A stretch of DNA of 64,000 nucleotides from Cupriavidus sp. EM10 (GCF_018729255.1 NZ_CP076060.1:2914001-2978000), one strand, 5' to 3'; positions 11,018 to 19,749 are shown, counted from the first letter of the stretch. Notes: generated by a model from the letters alone, not told the origin. Translations and numbers: made by a program.

Positions 11018-11908
11018 ATGGCATCGGTCTTTCAACGCGTTCCGCCGCTGCATCTGCTGATCGCCTTCGAATCGGCGGCGCGCCTGGGCAGCTTTGCCCG
11101 CGCGGCCGAGGAACTGTCGGTCACGCCCAGCGCCGTCTCGCACCGCATCAAGAACCTGGAGGAGCTCTGGGGCGAAGACCTGTTCGTACGCTCGAACGCT
11201 GCCCTGCGGCTGACGGCGGCCGGCACGCGCTACCAGCGCAACGTGCAGGACGCGCTGAAGTCGCTCAACGAACTGGCGCGCCCTGAATACAACAAGCTGC
11301 GCACGCGCCTGCGCGTGGCCATTCCTCCAACTTTCGGCCGCCAGCATTTGGTGCCACGCCTGCCCGAGTTCAGCGCGCTGTATCCGCATATCGACCTGGA
11401 ACTGCATCTGGCGGTGCCGTTCCTCGATGTGAAGGCCGAGGATACGGACATCGAGATCCGCTACGGCACGGGCCGCTACCCGGACCTGAAGACCACCAGG
11501 CTGCTGGTGGAGCCGGTGTTTCCGGCGTGCGGCCGCGAGTACTACGAGCGCGTGAACGGCTTTGCCATCACGAAACCGGAAGACCTGCATAACCTGACCC
11601 TGCTGCGCAGCCCGCTGGAGCCGTGGCGCCCGTGGTTCGAGACGGCGGGGCTGGACTGGCCCGAGCCGCAGACGGGCGCCCAGTTCAACGACATCGGCCT
11701 GATGCTGGAGGCCATCGTGTCGAACCAGGGCGTGGGCCTGGTGCGCCAGCGAATGGCCCGCCAGTGGCTGGCGGCGGGCCACATGGTGAAGCTGCTGGAC
11801 GTGGAATCGGTCTCGCCGCACGGCTACTACATCGTGGAGCGCGAGCAGGCGCCGCTGATGCCCGAGGCGCGCTACTTCATCGACTGGCTGCTCGGGCTGG
11901 ACTGGTAG
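11018..11908 (+). CDS. LysR-family transcriptional regulator, GcvA-like
   Basis: A 296-residue LysR regulator. The N-terminal winged helix (about residues 8-67) includes LLIAFESAARLGSFARAAEE and SVTPSAVSHRIKNLE, and the PPLHLLIAFE start resembles the GcvA subgroup. The remainder is the periplasmic-binding-protein-like effector domain (for example RVAIPPTFGRQHLVPRLP). The ATG at 11018 lies 10 bases after the D-LDH-like gene stop, so the two are probably one transcript. The glcD gene follows in the same direction after 196 bases. Control of lactate/glycolate oxidation genes by a ligand such as the 2-hydroxy acid is a reasonable inference from position only. Confidence 0.85.
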   Translation: MASVFQRVPPLHLLIAFESAARLGSFARAAEELSVTPSAVSHRIKNLEELWGEDLFVRSNAALRLTAAGTRYQRNVQDALKSLNELARPEYNKLRTRLRVAIPPTFGRQHLVPRLPEFSALYPHIDLELHLAVPFLDVKAEDTDIEIRYGTGRYPDLKTTRLLVEPVFPACGREYYERVNGFAITKPEDLHNLTLLRSPLEPWRPWFETAGLDWPEPQTGAQFNDIGLMLEAIVSNQGVGLVRQRMARQWLAAGHMVKLLDVESVSPHGYYIVEREQAPLMPEARYFIDWLLGLDW

Positions 11909-11937
11909 CGCCCGAGCCACTACGCTGGAAGTGGCCT

Positions 11938-11960
11938 CCCCGGCGCGGTGCGTGCCGGGG
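11938..11960 (+). terminator. Possible terminator after the LysR gene
   Basis: A 7-bp perfect stem, CCCCGGC (11938-11944) and GCCGGGG (11954-11960), with a 9-base loop, lies 30 bases past the LysR stop. Only a short TTTT occurs about 10 bases further on, so terminator strength is doubtful. The rest of the 196-base gap before glcD shows no other clear element. Confidence 0.35.
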
Positions 11961-12104
11961 CATGAACCATTTTGATCGGGTCGGCATGCCAAATTCACGT
12001 GCGCCGGCGTCCGCCTGGCGAGGTGCCTGCGCTATAGTCTGCCGTCCCGGCCGCATGCCTGCGAAGCAGCGTGCGGCGCCCGGTCCGTCACAGGAGTTGC
12101 CGCC

Positions 12105-13607
12105 ATGAACGCCCCGCAAGACGCCCAAACCGTGGCGGATGTATCCGCAGACACCCGCCGCGCCACGCTGCTGGCCGGGCTGGCGGCCATCCTGCCCGAC
12201 GCCGCCGTGCTGTGGCGCGCCGAAGACACCGTCCCGTACGAATGCGACGGCCTGGCGGCCTACCGGCAGGTGCCCGACGCCGTGGTGCTGCCAGATACCG
12301 AGGACCAGGTCTGCGCCGTGCTGCGCCTGTGCCACGAACTGGGCGTGCCGGTGGTGCCGCGCGGATCGGGCACCAGCCTGTCGGGCGGCGCCATGCCGAT
12401 CGCGGGCGGCCTGGTGCTGTCGCTGGCCAAGTTCAAGCGCATCCTGTCGGTCGATCCGTATTCGCGCACGGCGGTGGTCCAGCCCGGCGTGCGCAACCTG
12501 GCCATTTCCGAAGCCGCCGCGCCCCACAATCTCTATTACGCGCCCGATCCGTCGTCGCAGATCGCCTGCTCCATCGGCGGCAACGTGGCCGAGAATTCCG
12601 GCGGCGTCCATTGCCTGAAGTACGGCCTGACCGTCCACAACGTGCTGCGCGTGCGCGCCGTGACGATGGAGGGCGACGTGGTGGTGTTCGGCTCCGAGGC
12701 GCCCGATTCGCCGGGCCTGGACCTGCTGGCCACGATCATCGGCTCCGAAGGCATGCTGGCCGTGGTCACAGAAGTCACGGTCCGGCTGATTCCCAAGCCG
12801 CAGCTGGCGCAGGTCATCATGGCCAGCTTCGACGACGTTGAAAAGGGCGGCAATGCGGTGGCCGACGTGATCGCCGCGGGCATCATCCCGGCCGGCCTGG
12901 AAATGATGGACCGCCCCGCCACGGCCGCCGTGGAGGAATTCGTCAAGGCCGGCTACGACCTGGACGCCGCGGCCATCCTGCTGTGCGAATCTGACGGCAC
13001 GCCCGAGGAAGTGGCCGAGGAAATCGGCCGCATGAGCGAGGTGCTGCGCGCATCGGGCGCCACGCGCATCACGGTGTCGCAGAACGAGGCCGAGCGGCTG
13101 CGCTTCTGGAGCGGCCGCAAGAACGCGTTCCCGGCGGCCGGCCGCATCTCGCCCGACTACTACTGCATGGACGGCACCATCCCGCGCAAGCACATCGGCA
13201 CGCTGCTCAAGCGCATCGAGGCGATGGAGCGCAAGTATGGCTTGCGGTGCATCAACGTGTTCCACGCCGGCGATGGCAACATGCACCCGCTGATCCTGTT
13301 CGATGGCGGCGATGTGGATGAATGGCACCGCGCCGAGCTGTTCGGCTCCGACATCCTGGAGACCTGCGTCGAACTGGGCGGCACCGTGACCGGCGAGCAT
13401 GGCGTGGGCGTGGAAAAGCTCAATTCGATGTGCGTGCAGTTTTCGCGCGAGGAATGCGAGGCGTTCTTCGGCGTGAAGGCGGCGTTCGACCCCGCGCGCC
13501 TGCTCAACCCGGACAAGGCCATTCCCACGCTGGCGCGCTGTGCCGAATACGGCAAGATGCACGTCAGGCGCGGCCTGCTGCCGCACCCCGACATCCCGCG
13601 TTTCTGA
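12105..13607 (+). CDS. glcD: Glycolate oxidase FAD-linked subunit GlcD
   Basis: Catalytic FAD subunit of the GlcDEF glycolate dehydrogenase, which oxidises glycolate to glyoxylate and feeds electrons to quinone. The 500-residue protein contains VPVVPRGSGTSLSGGAMPI, the FAD-diphosphate segment CSIGGNVAENSGGVHCLKYG, IIGSEGMLAVVTEVTVRLIP, and in the cap domain FHAGDGNMHPLILFD and GTVTGEHGVGVEKL with the metal-binding His residues. It starts MNAPQDAQ at 12105, after CAGGAG at a suitable distance. A channel gene separates it from glcE and glcF, but all four run in the same direction with short gaps and probably form one operon. A D-LDH-like paralog lies 1.1 kb upstream. Confidence 0.96.
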   Translation: MNAPQDAQTVADVSADTRRATLLAGLAAILPDAAVLWRAEDTVPYECDGLAAYRQVPDAVVLPDTEDQVCAVLRLCHELGVPVVPRGSGTSLSGGAMPIAGGLVLSLAKFKRILSVDPYSRTAVVQPGVRNLAISEAAAPHNLYYAPDPSSQIACSIGGNVAENSGGVHCLKYGLTVHNVLRVRAVTMEGDVVVFGSEAPDSPGLDLLATIIGSEGMLAVVTEVTVRLIPKPQLAQVIMASFDDVEKGGNAVADVIAAGIIPAGLEMMDRPATAAVEEFVKAGYDLDAAAILLCESDGTPEEVAEEIGRMSEVLRASGATRITVSQNEAERLRFWSGRKNAFPAAGRISPDYYCMDGTIPRKHIGTLLKRIEAMERKYGLRCINVFHAGDGNMHPLILFDGGDVDEWHRAELFGSDILETCVELGGTVTGEHGVGVEKLNSMCVQFSREECEAFFGVKAAFDPARLLNPDKAIPTLARCAEYGKMHVRRGLLPHPDIPRF

Positions 13608-13680
13608 CCGACACGCACGGCACGGCGGGGACGGCGGCATGCCGCGCGCCCGCTCAACCCGCTTATCCGTATCGTCAGAC

Positions 13681-14619
13681 ATGTCACCTCGCCCTACCAA
13701 CGCCATGACCCGCCAGCGCCTGGGCCAGCCCGAATCGGGTTGGCGCCAGCACTGGTACACGATCATCTTCGAAGCCGACACGCGCCCGGGGCGCCTGTTC
13801 GACGTCGTGCTGCTGATTGCCATCGTCGCCAGCGTCGGCGTGGTGATGCTGGACAGCGTGCCGCGCATCCACGCCCGGCTGGGCTCGGCCTTCACGGTGA
13901 TGGAGTGGATGTTCACGCTGCTGTTCACGGCCGAGTACATCATGCGGCTGTGCGTGGTGAAGCGCCCGCTGCGCTACGCGCTGAGCTTCTACGGCATCAT
14001 CGATTTCATCTCGATCATGCCCACCTGGGCGTCGTTCTTCGTGCCCGAGCTGGCGTTCCTGATCGACGTGCGGCTGCTGCGGCTGCTGCGGGTGTTCCGG
14101 ATCCTCAAGCTGACCGTCTATTTCGAGGAAGCCGAGATCCTGGCCCGCGCGCTGGCCAACAGCCGACGCAAGATCTTCGTGTTCCTGGGAACGGTGTTCA
14201 TCATCACGGTGATCCTGGGCACGGTGATGTACGTGGTGGAAGGCCCCGAGCACGGCTTCACGAGCATCCCGCTCAGCATGTACTGGGCCATCGTGACGCT
14301 GACCACCACGGGCTTCGGCGACATGGTGCCCAAGACGCCGGTCGGGCAGTTCATCACGTCGCTGACGATCCTGCTGGGCTACGGGATCATCGCGTTCCCG
14401 ACCGGCATCGTCGGCGCCGAGCTGGCCGCCAGCATCATCAAGCGGCCGCTGACCACGCGTTCCTGCGAGCACTGCCTGACCGAAGGGCACGAGCCGTCCG
14501 CCAGGTACTGCCAGCACTGCGGCAGCGCGCTGCCCGACTACCGCAGCGAGCCCGGCCTGGAGGGCCGGCTCGAAGGCGCGGTGGAGAACCATCCGCCGCC
14601 GAGGCGGCCGCGGCGGTGA
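13681..14619 (+). CDS. Voltage-gated-type ion channel with C-terminal zinc ribbon
   Basis: A 312-residue six-helix channel of the Kv/ion-transport superfamily. Hydrophobic segments run from about residue 35 to 250. The S4-like helix RLLRLLRVFRILKL (about 120-135) has regularly spaced Arg, and the pore loop TLTTTGFGDMVP resembles the K+-channel filter TVGYGD with Phe for Tyr. After the last helix a soluble tail holds two CxxC pairs (CEHC and CQHC, about 12 residues apart), which looks like a small zinc ribbon. The ATG at 13681 is used; an in-frame ATG at 13705 is a possible alternative. It sits between glcD and glcE, 73 bases after glcD and 50 before glcE. No link between ion flux and glycolate oxidation can be read from the sequence. 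Confidence 0.83.
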   Translation: MSPRPTNAMTRQRLGQPESGWRQHWYTIIFEADTRPGRLFDVVLLIAIVASVGVVMLDSVPRIHARLGSAFTVMEWMFTLLFTAEYIMRLCVVKRPLRYALSFYGIIDFISIMPTWASFFVPELAFLIDVRLLRLLRVFRILKLTVYFEEAEILARALANSRRKIFVFLGTVFIITVILGTVMYVVEGPEHGFTSIPLSMYWAIVTLTTTGFGDMVPKTPVGQFITSLTILLGYGIIAFPTGIVGAELAASIIKRPLTTRSCEHCLTEGHEPSARYCQHCGSALPDYRSEPGLEGRLEGAVENHPPPRRPRR

Positions 14620-14669
14620 TCCGCCACTGATCCTCCGCCGACCGACCAACCCTATAACGATACGTCCTC

Positions 14670-15785
14670 ATGCAAGCCACCCTCGACGCCACACTCGCGA
14701 CGTTCCGCGATGCGATCCGCCAGGCCGGCGACAGCCGCACCCCGCTGCGGCTGCGCGGCGGCGGCAGCAAGGATTTCTACGGCCAGGCGCTGGTCGGCAC
14801 CGTGCTCGACACGCGGGCGCATCGCGGCATCGTCGACTACGATCCGGCCGAGCTGGTGATTACCGCGCGCTGCGGCACGCCGCTGGCCGAGATCGAGGAC
14901 GTGCTGGCCGAACATCGCCAGATGCTGGCCTTCGAGGCGCCCCACTTCGCCATGCGCGGCCAGGCCAGCACCGCCACGCTGGGCGGCGCCTTCGCGGCGG
15001 GGCTGTCGGGGCCGCGCCGCCAGTCGGTGGGCGCCCTGCGCGATTTCGTGCTCGGCGCGCAGCTGATGGACGGCAAGGGCGAGATCCTGAACTTTGGCGG
15101 CCAGGTCATGAAGAACGTGGCCGGCTACGACGTGTCGCGCCTGCTGGCCGGGTCGCTCGGCACGCTGGGCCTGGTCACCGAGGTGTCGCTCAAGGTGCTG
15201 CCGGTGCCATTCGACGACGCCACGCTGCGCTTTGCGCTGTCGCAGGCCGATGCCATCGACCAGCTCAACAAGTGGGGCGGCAAGCCGCTGCCGATTGCCG
15301 CATCGGCGTGGCATGACGGACAGTTGCATGTGCGCCTGAGCGGGGCCACCGCCGCCGTGTGCGCGGCGCGCGACAGCCTGGGCGGCGAGGTGGTCGATGC
15401 CAGCCACGCCGTACAGCTGTGGGCCGCGCTGCGCGAACAGACGCATCCGTTCTTCACCCCGGCGCGCGATGCCGGCCGCGCGCTGTGGCGCCTTGCCGTG
15501 CCGCCCGTGACCGGGCCGCTGGACCTGGCCGGCGAGCAGCTCGTGGAATGGGGCGGCGGCCAGCGCTGGTGGCTGGCGCCCGACGAAAGTGCGGCGGCGG
15601 CCGACCACGTCCGGGCCATCGCCCACGCCGCGGGCGGTCATGCCACGCTGTTCCGCAACGGCGACAAGGCCGTGGGCGTGTTCACGCCGCTCGCGCCGCC
15701 GCTGGCCGCCATCCACCAGCGGCTGAAGGCCAGCTTCGATCCGGCCGGCATCTTCAATCCGCAGCGCATGTACAGCGGGCTCTGA
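14670..15785 (+). CDS. glcE: Glycolate oxidase FAD-binding subunit GlcE
   Basis: The second flavoprotein-fold subunit of glycolate dehydrogenase, needed for GlcD activity. The 371-residue protein is a shortened relative of GlcD: an FAD-binding PCMH domain (RLRGGGSKDFYGQ, STATLGGAFAAGLSGPRRQ, VMKNVAGYDVSRLLAGSLGT) without the full GlcD cap, ending FDPAGIFNPQRMYSGL as GlcE proteins do. It begins at 14670 (MQATLDATL) 50 bases after the channel gene and is followed after 41 bases by glcF. It is clearly distinguished from GlcD by its length and by the GGQVMKNVAGYD motif. Confidence 0.95.
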   Translation: MQATLDATLATFRDAIRQAGDSRTPLRLRGGGSKDFYGQALVGTVLDTRAHRGIVDYDPAELVITARCGTPLAEIEDVLAEHRQMLAFEAPHFAMRGQASTATLGGAFAAGLSGPRRQSVGALRDFVLGAQLMDGKGEILNFGGQVMKNVAGYDVSRLLAGSLGTLGLVTEVSLKVLPVPFDDATLRFALSQADAIDQLNKWGGKPLPIAASAWHDGQLHVRLSGATAAVCAARDSLGGEVVDASHAVQLWAALREQTHPFFTPARDAGRALWRLAVPPVTGPLDLAGEQLVEWGGGQRWWLAPDESAAAADHVRAIAHAAGGHATLFRNGDKAVGVFTPLAPPLAAIHQRLKASFDPAGIFNPQRMYSGL

Positions 15786-15826
15786 GCCACGCCCGGACAC
15801 TGTCCCCAACGATAACGATCCCCACC

Positions 15827-17104
15827 ATGCAAACCACACTGGCCGAATTCCTGCGCAATACGCCCGAAGGCGAAGAGGCGAAATCGATCGTCGGCAAATG
15901 CGTGCATTGCGGCTTCTGTACCGCGACCTGCCCCACCTACCAGCTGCTGGGCGACGAACTGGACGGCCCGCGCGGGCGCATCTACCTGATGAAGCAGGTA
16001 CTGGAAGGCAGCCCGGTGACCGAAAGCACGCGGCTGCACCTGGACCGCTGCCTGACCTGCCGCAACTGCGAGTCGACCTGCCCGTCGGGGGTGACGTACG
16101 GGCGGCTGGTCGACATCGGCCGGCAGATCGTCGACGACAGGCTGGCCGAACAGGGCGTGCAGCGGCCGGCCACGCAGCGCATCACGCGCTGGATGCTGCG
16201 CGAGGGCCTGACGCGGCCCGGCCTGTTCGGCCCGGCGCTCAAGCTTGGCCAGATCGTCCGGCCACTGCTGCCGCAGAAGCTGCGCAACAAGGTACCGGCG
16301 AACCCGACCGCGCCGGGCACGTGGCCGCGCAACGCGCATCCGCGCAAGATGCTGTTGCTCGACGGTTGTGTGCAGCCCGCGATGTCGCCCAACATCAATG
16401 CCGCGACGGCGCGTGTGTTCGACAAACTGGGGGTGCAACTGGTGTTGGCGCGCGAGGCCGGCTGTTGTGGCGCCATCCGCTTCCACACGGGCGACCATGC
16501 CGGCGGGCTCGACAACATGCGCGCCAATATCGACGCGTGGTGGCCCCATGTCGAAGCCGGGGCCGAAGCCATCGTCATGACGGCATCGGGCTGCGGCGCG
16601 ATGGTCAAGGACTACGGCCACCTGCTGCGCAACGATCCCCAGTACGCCGAGCGGGCCGCGCGGGTGTCGGCGCTGACGCGCGACCTGTCGGAACTGCTGC
16701 CCGACTTTGCCGACGACCTGCACCGGCTGGCCGGCGCGGTGCCGCGCGATGGCCGCCGCGTGGCATGGCATCCGCCCTGCACGCTGCAGCACGGCCAGCA
16801 GATCCGGGGCAAGGTCGAGGCCCTGCTGACGCGGCTTGGCGTGGACGTGCGGCTCTGCGCCGACAGCCACCTGTGCTGCGGCTCGGCGGGCACGTACTCG
16901 GTGCTGCAGCCCGAACTGTCGTACAGGCTGCGCGACGACAAGCTGAACAAGCTGCAGGCCACTTCGCCCGACGCCATCGCCACGGCCAATATCGGCTGCA
17001 TCACGCACCTGCAAAGCGGCACGCAGACGCCGGTGATCCACTGGGTTGAGCTGGTGGACCGGATGCTGGCGCCGGCGGTGGCGGTGGCGGCTCAAGCGGC
17101 CTAG
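15827..17104 (+). CDS. glcF: Glycolate oxidase iron-sulfur subunit GlcF
   Basis: Electron-transfer subunit of GlcDEF, carrying electrons from the flavin subunits toward quinone at the membrane. The 425-residue protein has two [4Fe-4S] motifs (CVHCGFCTATCPT near residue 25 and CLTCRNCESTCPSG near residue 75) and two CCG-type domains (EAGCCGAIRFH and SHLCCGSAGTYSV), the usual GlcF plan. The start at 15827 (MQTTLAEFLRNTPEG) is the family start; the open frame continues upstream inside glcE without similarity. It ends the glc operon, and a pair of REP-type hairpins follows 7 bases after the stop. Confidence 0.95.
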   Translation: MQTTLAEFLRNTPEGEEAKSIVGKCVHCGFCTATCPTYQLLGDELDGPRGRIYLMKQVLEGSPVTESTRLHLDRCLTCRNCESTCPSGVTYGRLVDIGRQIVDDRLAEQGVQRPATQRITRWMLREGLTRPGLFGPALKLGQIVRPLLPQKLRNKVPANPTAPGTWPRNAHPRKMLLLDGCVQPAMSPNINAATARVFDKLGVQLVLAREAGCCGAIRFHTGDHAGGLDNMRANIDAWWPHVEAGAEAIVMTASGCGAMVKDYGHLLRNDPQYAERAARVSALTRDLSELLPDFADDLHRLAGAVPRDGRRVAWHPPCTLQHGQQIRGKVEALLTRLGVDVRLCADSHLCCGSAGTYSVLQPELSYRLRDDKLNKLQATSPDAIATANIGCITHLQSGTQTPVIHWVELVDRMLAPAVAVAAQAA

Positions 17105-17113
17105 CGCTGGTTT

Positions 17114-17239
17114 CTCCCCTCTCCCACTTGTGGGAGAGGGGCGGGGGTGAGGGCAGGCCGTTGCAGCACAGAACACACTCCTCGGCGCGGAAACGCTTGC
17201 CCTCACCCCCAACCCCTCTCCCGCCAGGCGGGAGAGGGG
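17114..17239. repeat. Pair of REP-type palindromes after glcF
   Basis: Two copies of the dispersed palindrome: CCCCTCTCCCAC (17116-17127) with its complement (17130-17141), and CCCCTCTCCCGCC (17213-17225) with its complement (17227-17239). Between them GGGGGTGAGGGCA faces TGCCCTCACCCCC, so the two copies stand in inverted orientation as a paired mosaic element. They fill most of the 226-base gap between glcF and lrgA and may end or stabilise the glc transcript. Confidence 0.8.
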
Positions 17240-17330
17240 AGCAAACCCGCACCCACTTGATGCCTCCCCTTGCACGCATCTTGTCCGGGAGTAACATGGC
17301 GGCACATCGGACTCTCCCCAAGCTGCCCCC

Positions 17331-17716
17331 ATGCTCCAGACGTTTGCCATTCTGCTGGTCTTCCAGACCGTGGGCGAGGTCATCAGCTACGCGCTGCGCC
17401 TGCCCGTGCCCGGTCCGGTGATCGGCATGCTGCTGCTGTTCGGCTGGCTGGTCTTCGACAACCGGCTGCTGCCCGTGATCCAGGGTCGGCCAATGACCTG
17501 CTCAAGCACCTGTCGCTGCTGTTCGTGCCGGCCGGCGTCGGCATCATGGTGCATGCCCACCGTATCGGCAGCGAATGGATGCCAATCGTCATCGCCCTGG
17601 TCATCTCCACCTGGGTGGCCATTGCCGTCACCGCGCTGGTCACGCGGGCGCTGATGCGCAGGCCGCCCCCGGCGGCGCAACCCGTTGAGGCCGCCGATGC
17701 GGGAGCCCAGCCATGA
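17331..17716 (+). pseudogene. lrgA: CidA/LrgA-family holin-like protein, split by a frameshift
   Basis: LrgA/CidA proteins are small four-helix membrane proteins that act with LrgB, reported as a murein-hydrolase/holin-like control system and as pyruvate or glycolate carriers in some bacteria. The N-terminal half (MLQTFAILLVFQTVGEVI, LPVPGPVIGMLLLF) is in one frame and the C-terminal half (ANDLLKHLSLLFVPAGVGIM) in another. One extra G in the run at 17483-17485 joins them as VIQGSANDLLKHL and gives 128 residues, a normal length. The stop overlaps the lrgB ATG as ATGA, so the pair is translationally coupled. The position right after glcDEF fits a glycolate transport role as well as cell-wall control. 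The frameshift is probably a base-calling error. Confidence 0.8.
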
Positions 17717-18437
17717 TGTCGCCGCGTCTGAATGAAATCTGGGTGTACCTGGCCGCCAGCCCGCTGATCGGGCTGACCGCCACGCTGATCGCCTACGTGT
17801 TCGCCTTCCGCATCTACGAGCGCGCGAAATTCTCGCCGCTGGCCAATCCGGTGATGATCTCGGTGGCGATCCTTGTCACCGTGCTGACCGTGACCGGCAC
17901 GCCGTACAAGACCTATTTCGACGGCGCGCAGTTTGTTCACTTCCTGCTGGGGCCGGCCACCGTGGCGCTGGCCGTGCCGCTGTACACCCAGTTGCCCAAG
18001 CTGCGCAGCAATGTGCTGCCGCTGCTGGCGGGCCTGGTGGCAGGGTCGGTGGCGGCGGTGGTGTCGGCGGTCGGCATTGCCTATCTGCTGGGGCCTCGCC
18101 GGAGGTGGTGCGGTCGCTGGCGCCGAAGTCGGTGACGATCCCCATCGCGATGGGCGTGTCCGAGAAGATCGGCGGCCTGCCGTCGCTGACTGCGGTGCTG
18201 GTGATGGCCACCGGCATCATCGGCGCGATCAGCGCCACCGGGCTGCTGAACCTCCTGCGTGTGCGCGACTACACGGTGCGCGGATTTGCCACCGGCGTGG
18301 CGGCGCACGGCATCGGCACCGCGCGCGCGTTCCAGGTCAGCCAGGAAGCGGGCGCGTTCTCGGCGTTGGGCATGGGCCTGAACGGCGTGCTGACGGCCAT
18401 CCTGGTGCCGGTGATGGCCGCCTGGATGCCGCACTGA
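17713..18437 (+). pseudogene. lrgB: LrgB-family membrane protein, split by a frameshift
   Basis: Partner of LrgA/CidA: an integral membrane protein of about 240 residues with 6-8 hydrophobic helices. The N-terminal frame runs to VGIAYLLG and the C-terminal frame resumes at SPEVVRSLAPKSVTIPIAMG, the most conserved LrgB segment, then ends NGVLTAILVPVMAAWMPH. Adding one G to GGGG at 18090-18093 gives LLGASPEVVRSLAPKSV and an uninterrupted 241-residue protein. The plant fusion homologue (PLGG1) exports glycolate and glycerate, which fits the glcDEF neighbours; that link is inference. The break lies in a homopolymer and looks like a sequence error. Confidence 0.82.
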
Positions 18438-18473
18438 TGCCGCCACCGATGTTGCGCTGACGCCCCTGACATG

Positions 18474-18497
18474 CTCCTGACAGCACGCTGTCAGGAG
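18474..18497. promoter_or_regulatory. Perfect palindrome, candidate operator of the WYL regulator
   Basis: CTCCTGACAG (18474-18483) and CTGTCAGGAG (18488-18497) form a 10-bp perfect inverted repeat with a CACG centre, ending 40 bases before the start of the WYL regulator. There is no T-tract, so it does not look like a terminator for lrgB. Symmetric TGACAG-N4-CTGTCA sites upstream of such regulator genes suggest autoregulation; this is inference from position and symmetry. Confidence 0.6.
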
Positions 18498-18537
18498 GGC
18501 CCGCGCATGATCCGTTCTCCCGAGCACTGACACCGCC

Positions 18538-19224
18538 ATGAGCCGACGCGCCGACCGCCTTTTCCAGATCGTGCAGGTACTACGTGGCCGCCGGCTGACC
18601 ACGGCGGCCCTGCTGGCGCAGCGGCTGGGCGTCTCCGAGCGCACGGTCTATCGCGATATCCAGGCCCTGTCGCTGTCCGGCGTGCCCGTGGAGGGCGAAG
18701 CCGGCATCGGATACCGCCTGCGGCCGGACTACGACGTGCCGCCGCTCATGTTCACGTCGATGGAGGTGGAGGCCATGGTGGCGGGCCTGCGCCTGCTCAA
18801 GGCCTGGGGTGGCGGCGCGCTGGCCGCCGCGGCCGAGCCGTCGCTGGAAAAGCTGATGGCCGCCCTGCCGCCGCAACGGCGCCTGGCCGCGCAGCAGAGC
18901 CGCATCTTTGCGCCCGAGTATGCCAACCATCCCGCCGTGCGCGAGGCCTTCGACATCGTCCACACGGCCATCGGCGCGCAACGGCTGCTGCAGATCGACT
19001 ACAGCGATGCGCAGCAGCGCGACACGGTGCGCGTGGTTCAGCCGCTCGGACTGTTCTTCTGGGGCAATGTCTGGCTGGTGGCCGCCTGGTGCACGGCGCG
19101 CGAGGACTATCGCAGCTTCCGGCTGGACCGCTGCCGGAAGCTGACGATGCTGGCCGAGCAATTCCACGAGACGCCGGAACGTTCGCTCAACGGCTTCCTG
19201 CGCGCGGTCCGGGCGGACTGCTGA
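18538..19224 (+). CDS. YafY-type HTH/WYL-domain transcriptional regulator
   Basis: A 228-residue regulator with an N-terminal DeoR-like winged helix (MSRRADRLFQIVQVLRGRR, then LAQRLGVSERTVYRDIQ about residues 27-43) and a C-terminal WYL ligand-sensing domain that includes QIDYSDAQ and VQPLGLFFWGNVWLVAAWC. WYL proteins sense small ligands or nucleic acids; the ligand here is unknown. The gene stands alone between lrgB and a convergent glutathione peroxidase gene, with a perfect palindrome 40 bases upstream that could be its own operator. Its targets cannot be deduced from the neighbours. Confidence 0.87.
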   Translation: MSRRADRLFQIVQVLRGRRLTTAALLAQRLGVSERTVYRDIQALSLSGVPVEGEAGIGYRLRPDYDVPPLMFTSMEVEAMVAGLRLLKAWGGGALAAAAEPSLEKLMAALPPQRRLAAQQSRIFAPEYANHPAVREAFDIVHTAIGAQRLLQIDYSDAQQRDTVRVVQPLGLFFWGNVWLVAAWCTAREDYRSFRLDRCRKLTMLAEQFHETPERSLNGFLRAVRADC

Positions 19225-19254
19225 CGGCCGGGCGCACCGTGTCCCCCTGTGCGC

Positions 19255-19749
19255 TCAGGCGCCCGGATCGTTCAGCAGCGTCTCGATATCCCCGCGAATC
19301 TCGTCGGGCTTGGTGGTGGGCGCGTAGCGCTTGAAGATGGTGCCGTCGCGACGCAGCAGGAACTTGGTGAAATTCCACTTGATTGCCTGCGTGCCCAGCA
19401 GCCCCGGCTTTTCCGACGTCAGCCACTTGTAGAGCGGGTGGGCATCGGCGCCGTTCACGTCGATCTTTTCGAACATCGGAAAGGTGACGTGGAAACGCGA
19501 CTCGCAGAACGCGCCGATCTGCCCGGCATCGCCCGGCTCCTGCTTGCCGAACTGGTTGCACGGAAAGCCCAGCACGTCGAAGCCGCGCGTCTGGTAGGTG
19601 TCCTGCAGCGTCTGCAGGCCCGCGTACTGCGGCGTGAAGCCGCACTCGCTGGCCGTGTTGACGATCAGCAGCACCTTGCCCCGGAAGTCGGTCAGCGGCA
19701 CCGGCTGGCCCGTCAGCGAGCTGGCTTCGAACTGGTACACGTTGCTCAT
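19255..19749 (-). CDS. Glutathione peroxidase (Cys type)
   Basis: Thiol peroxidase that reduces hydrogen peroxide and organic hydroperoxides. The 164-residue protein shows the three family motifs: the peroxidatic cysteine in VNTASECGFTPQY (Cys, not selenocysteine, about residue 37), LGFPCNQFGKQEPG, and KWNFTKFLL with the catalytic Trp and Asn. Bacterial enzymes of this kind often use thioredoxin. The ATG at 19749 follows AGGAGACC and gives MSNVYQFEASSL; an upstream in-frame ATG adds ten unrelated residues. It lies convergent to the WYL regulator and upstream of pilU on the same strand read; no operon partner is evident. Confidence 0.94.
   Translation of the reverse strand: MSNVYQFEASSLTGQPVPLTDFRGKVLLIVNTASECGFTPQYAGLQTLQDTYQTRGFDVLGFPCNQFGKQEPGDAGQIGAFCESRFHVTFPMFEKIDVNGADAHPLYKWLTSEKPGLLGTQAIKWNFTKFLLRRDGTIFKRYAPTTKPDEIRGDIETLLNDPGA

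Noticed and set aside
11877..13943. 688-residue open frame antisense to glcD
   Set aside because: Typical GC-rich antisense shadow of a well-supported gene; composition is His/Arg/Ala-rich without motifs.
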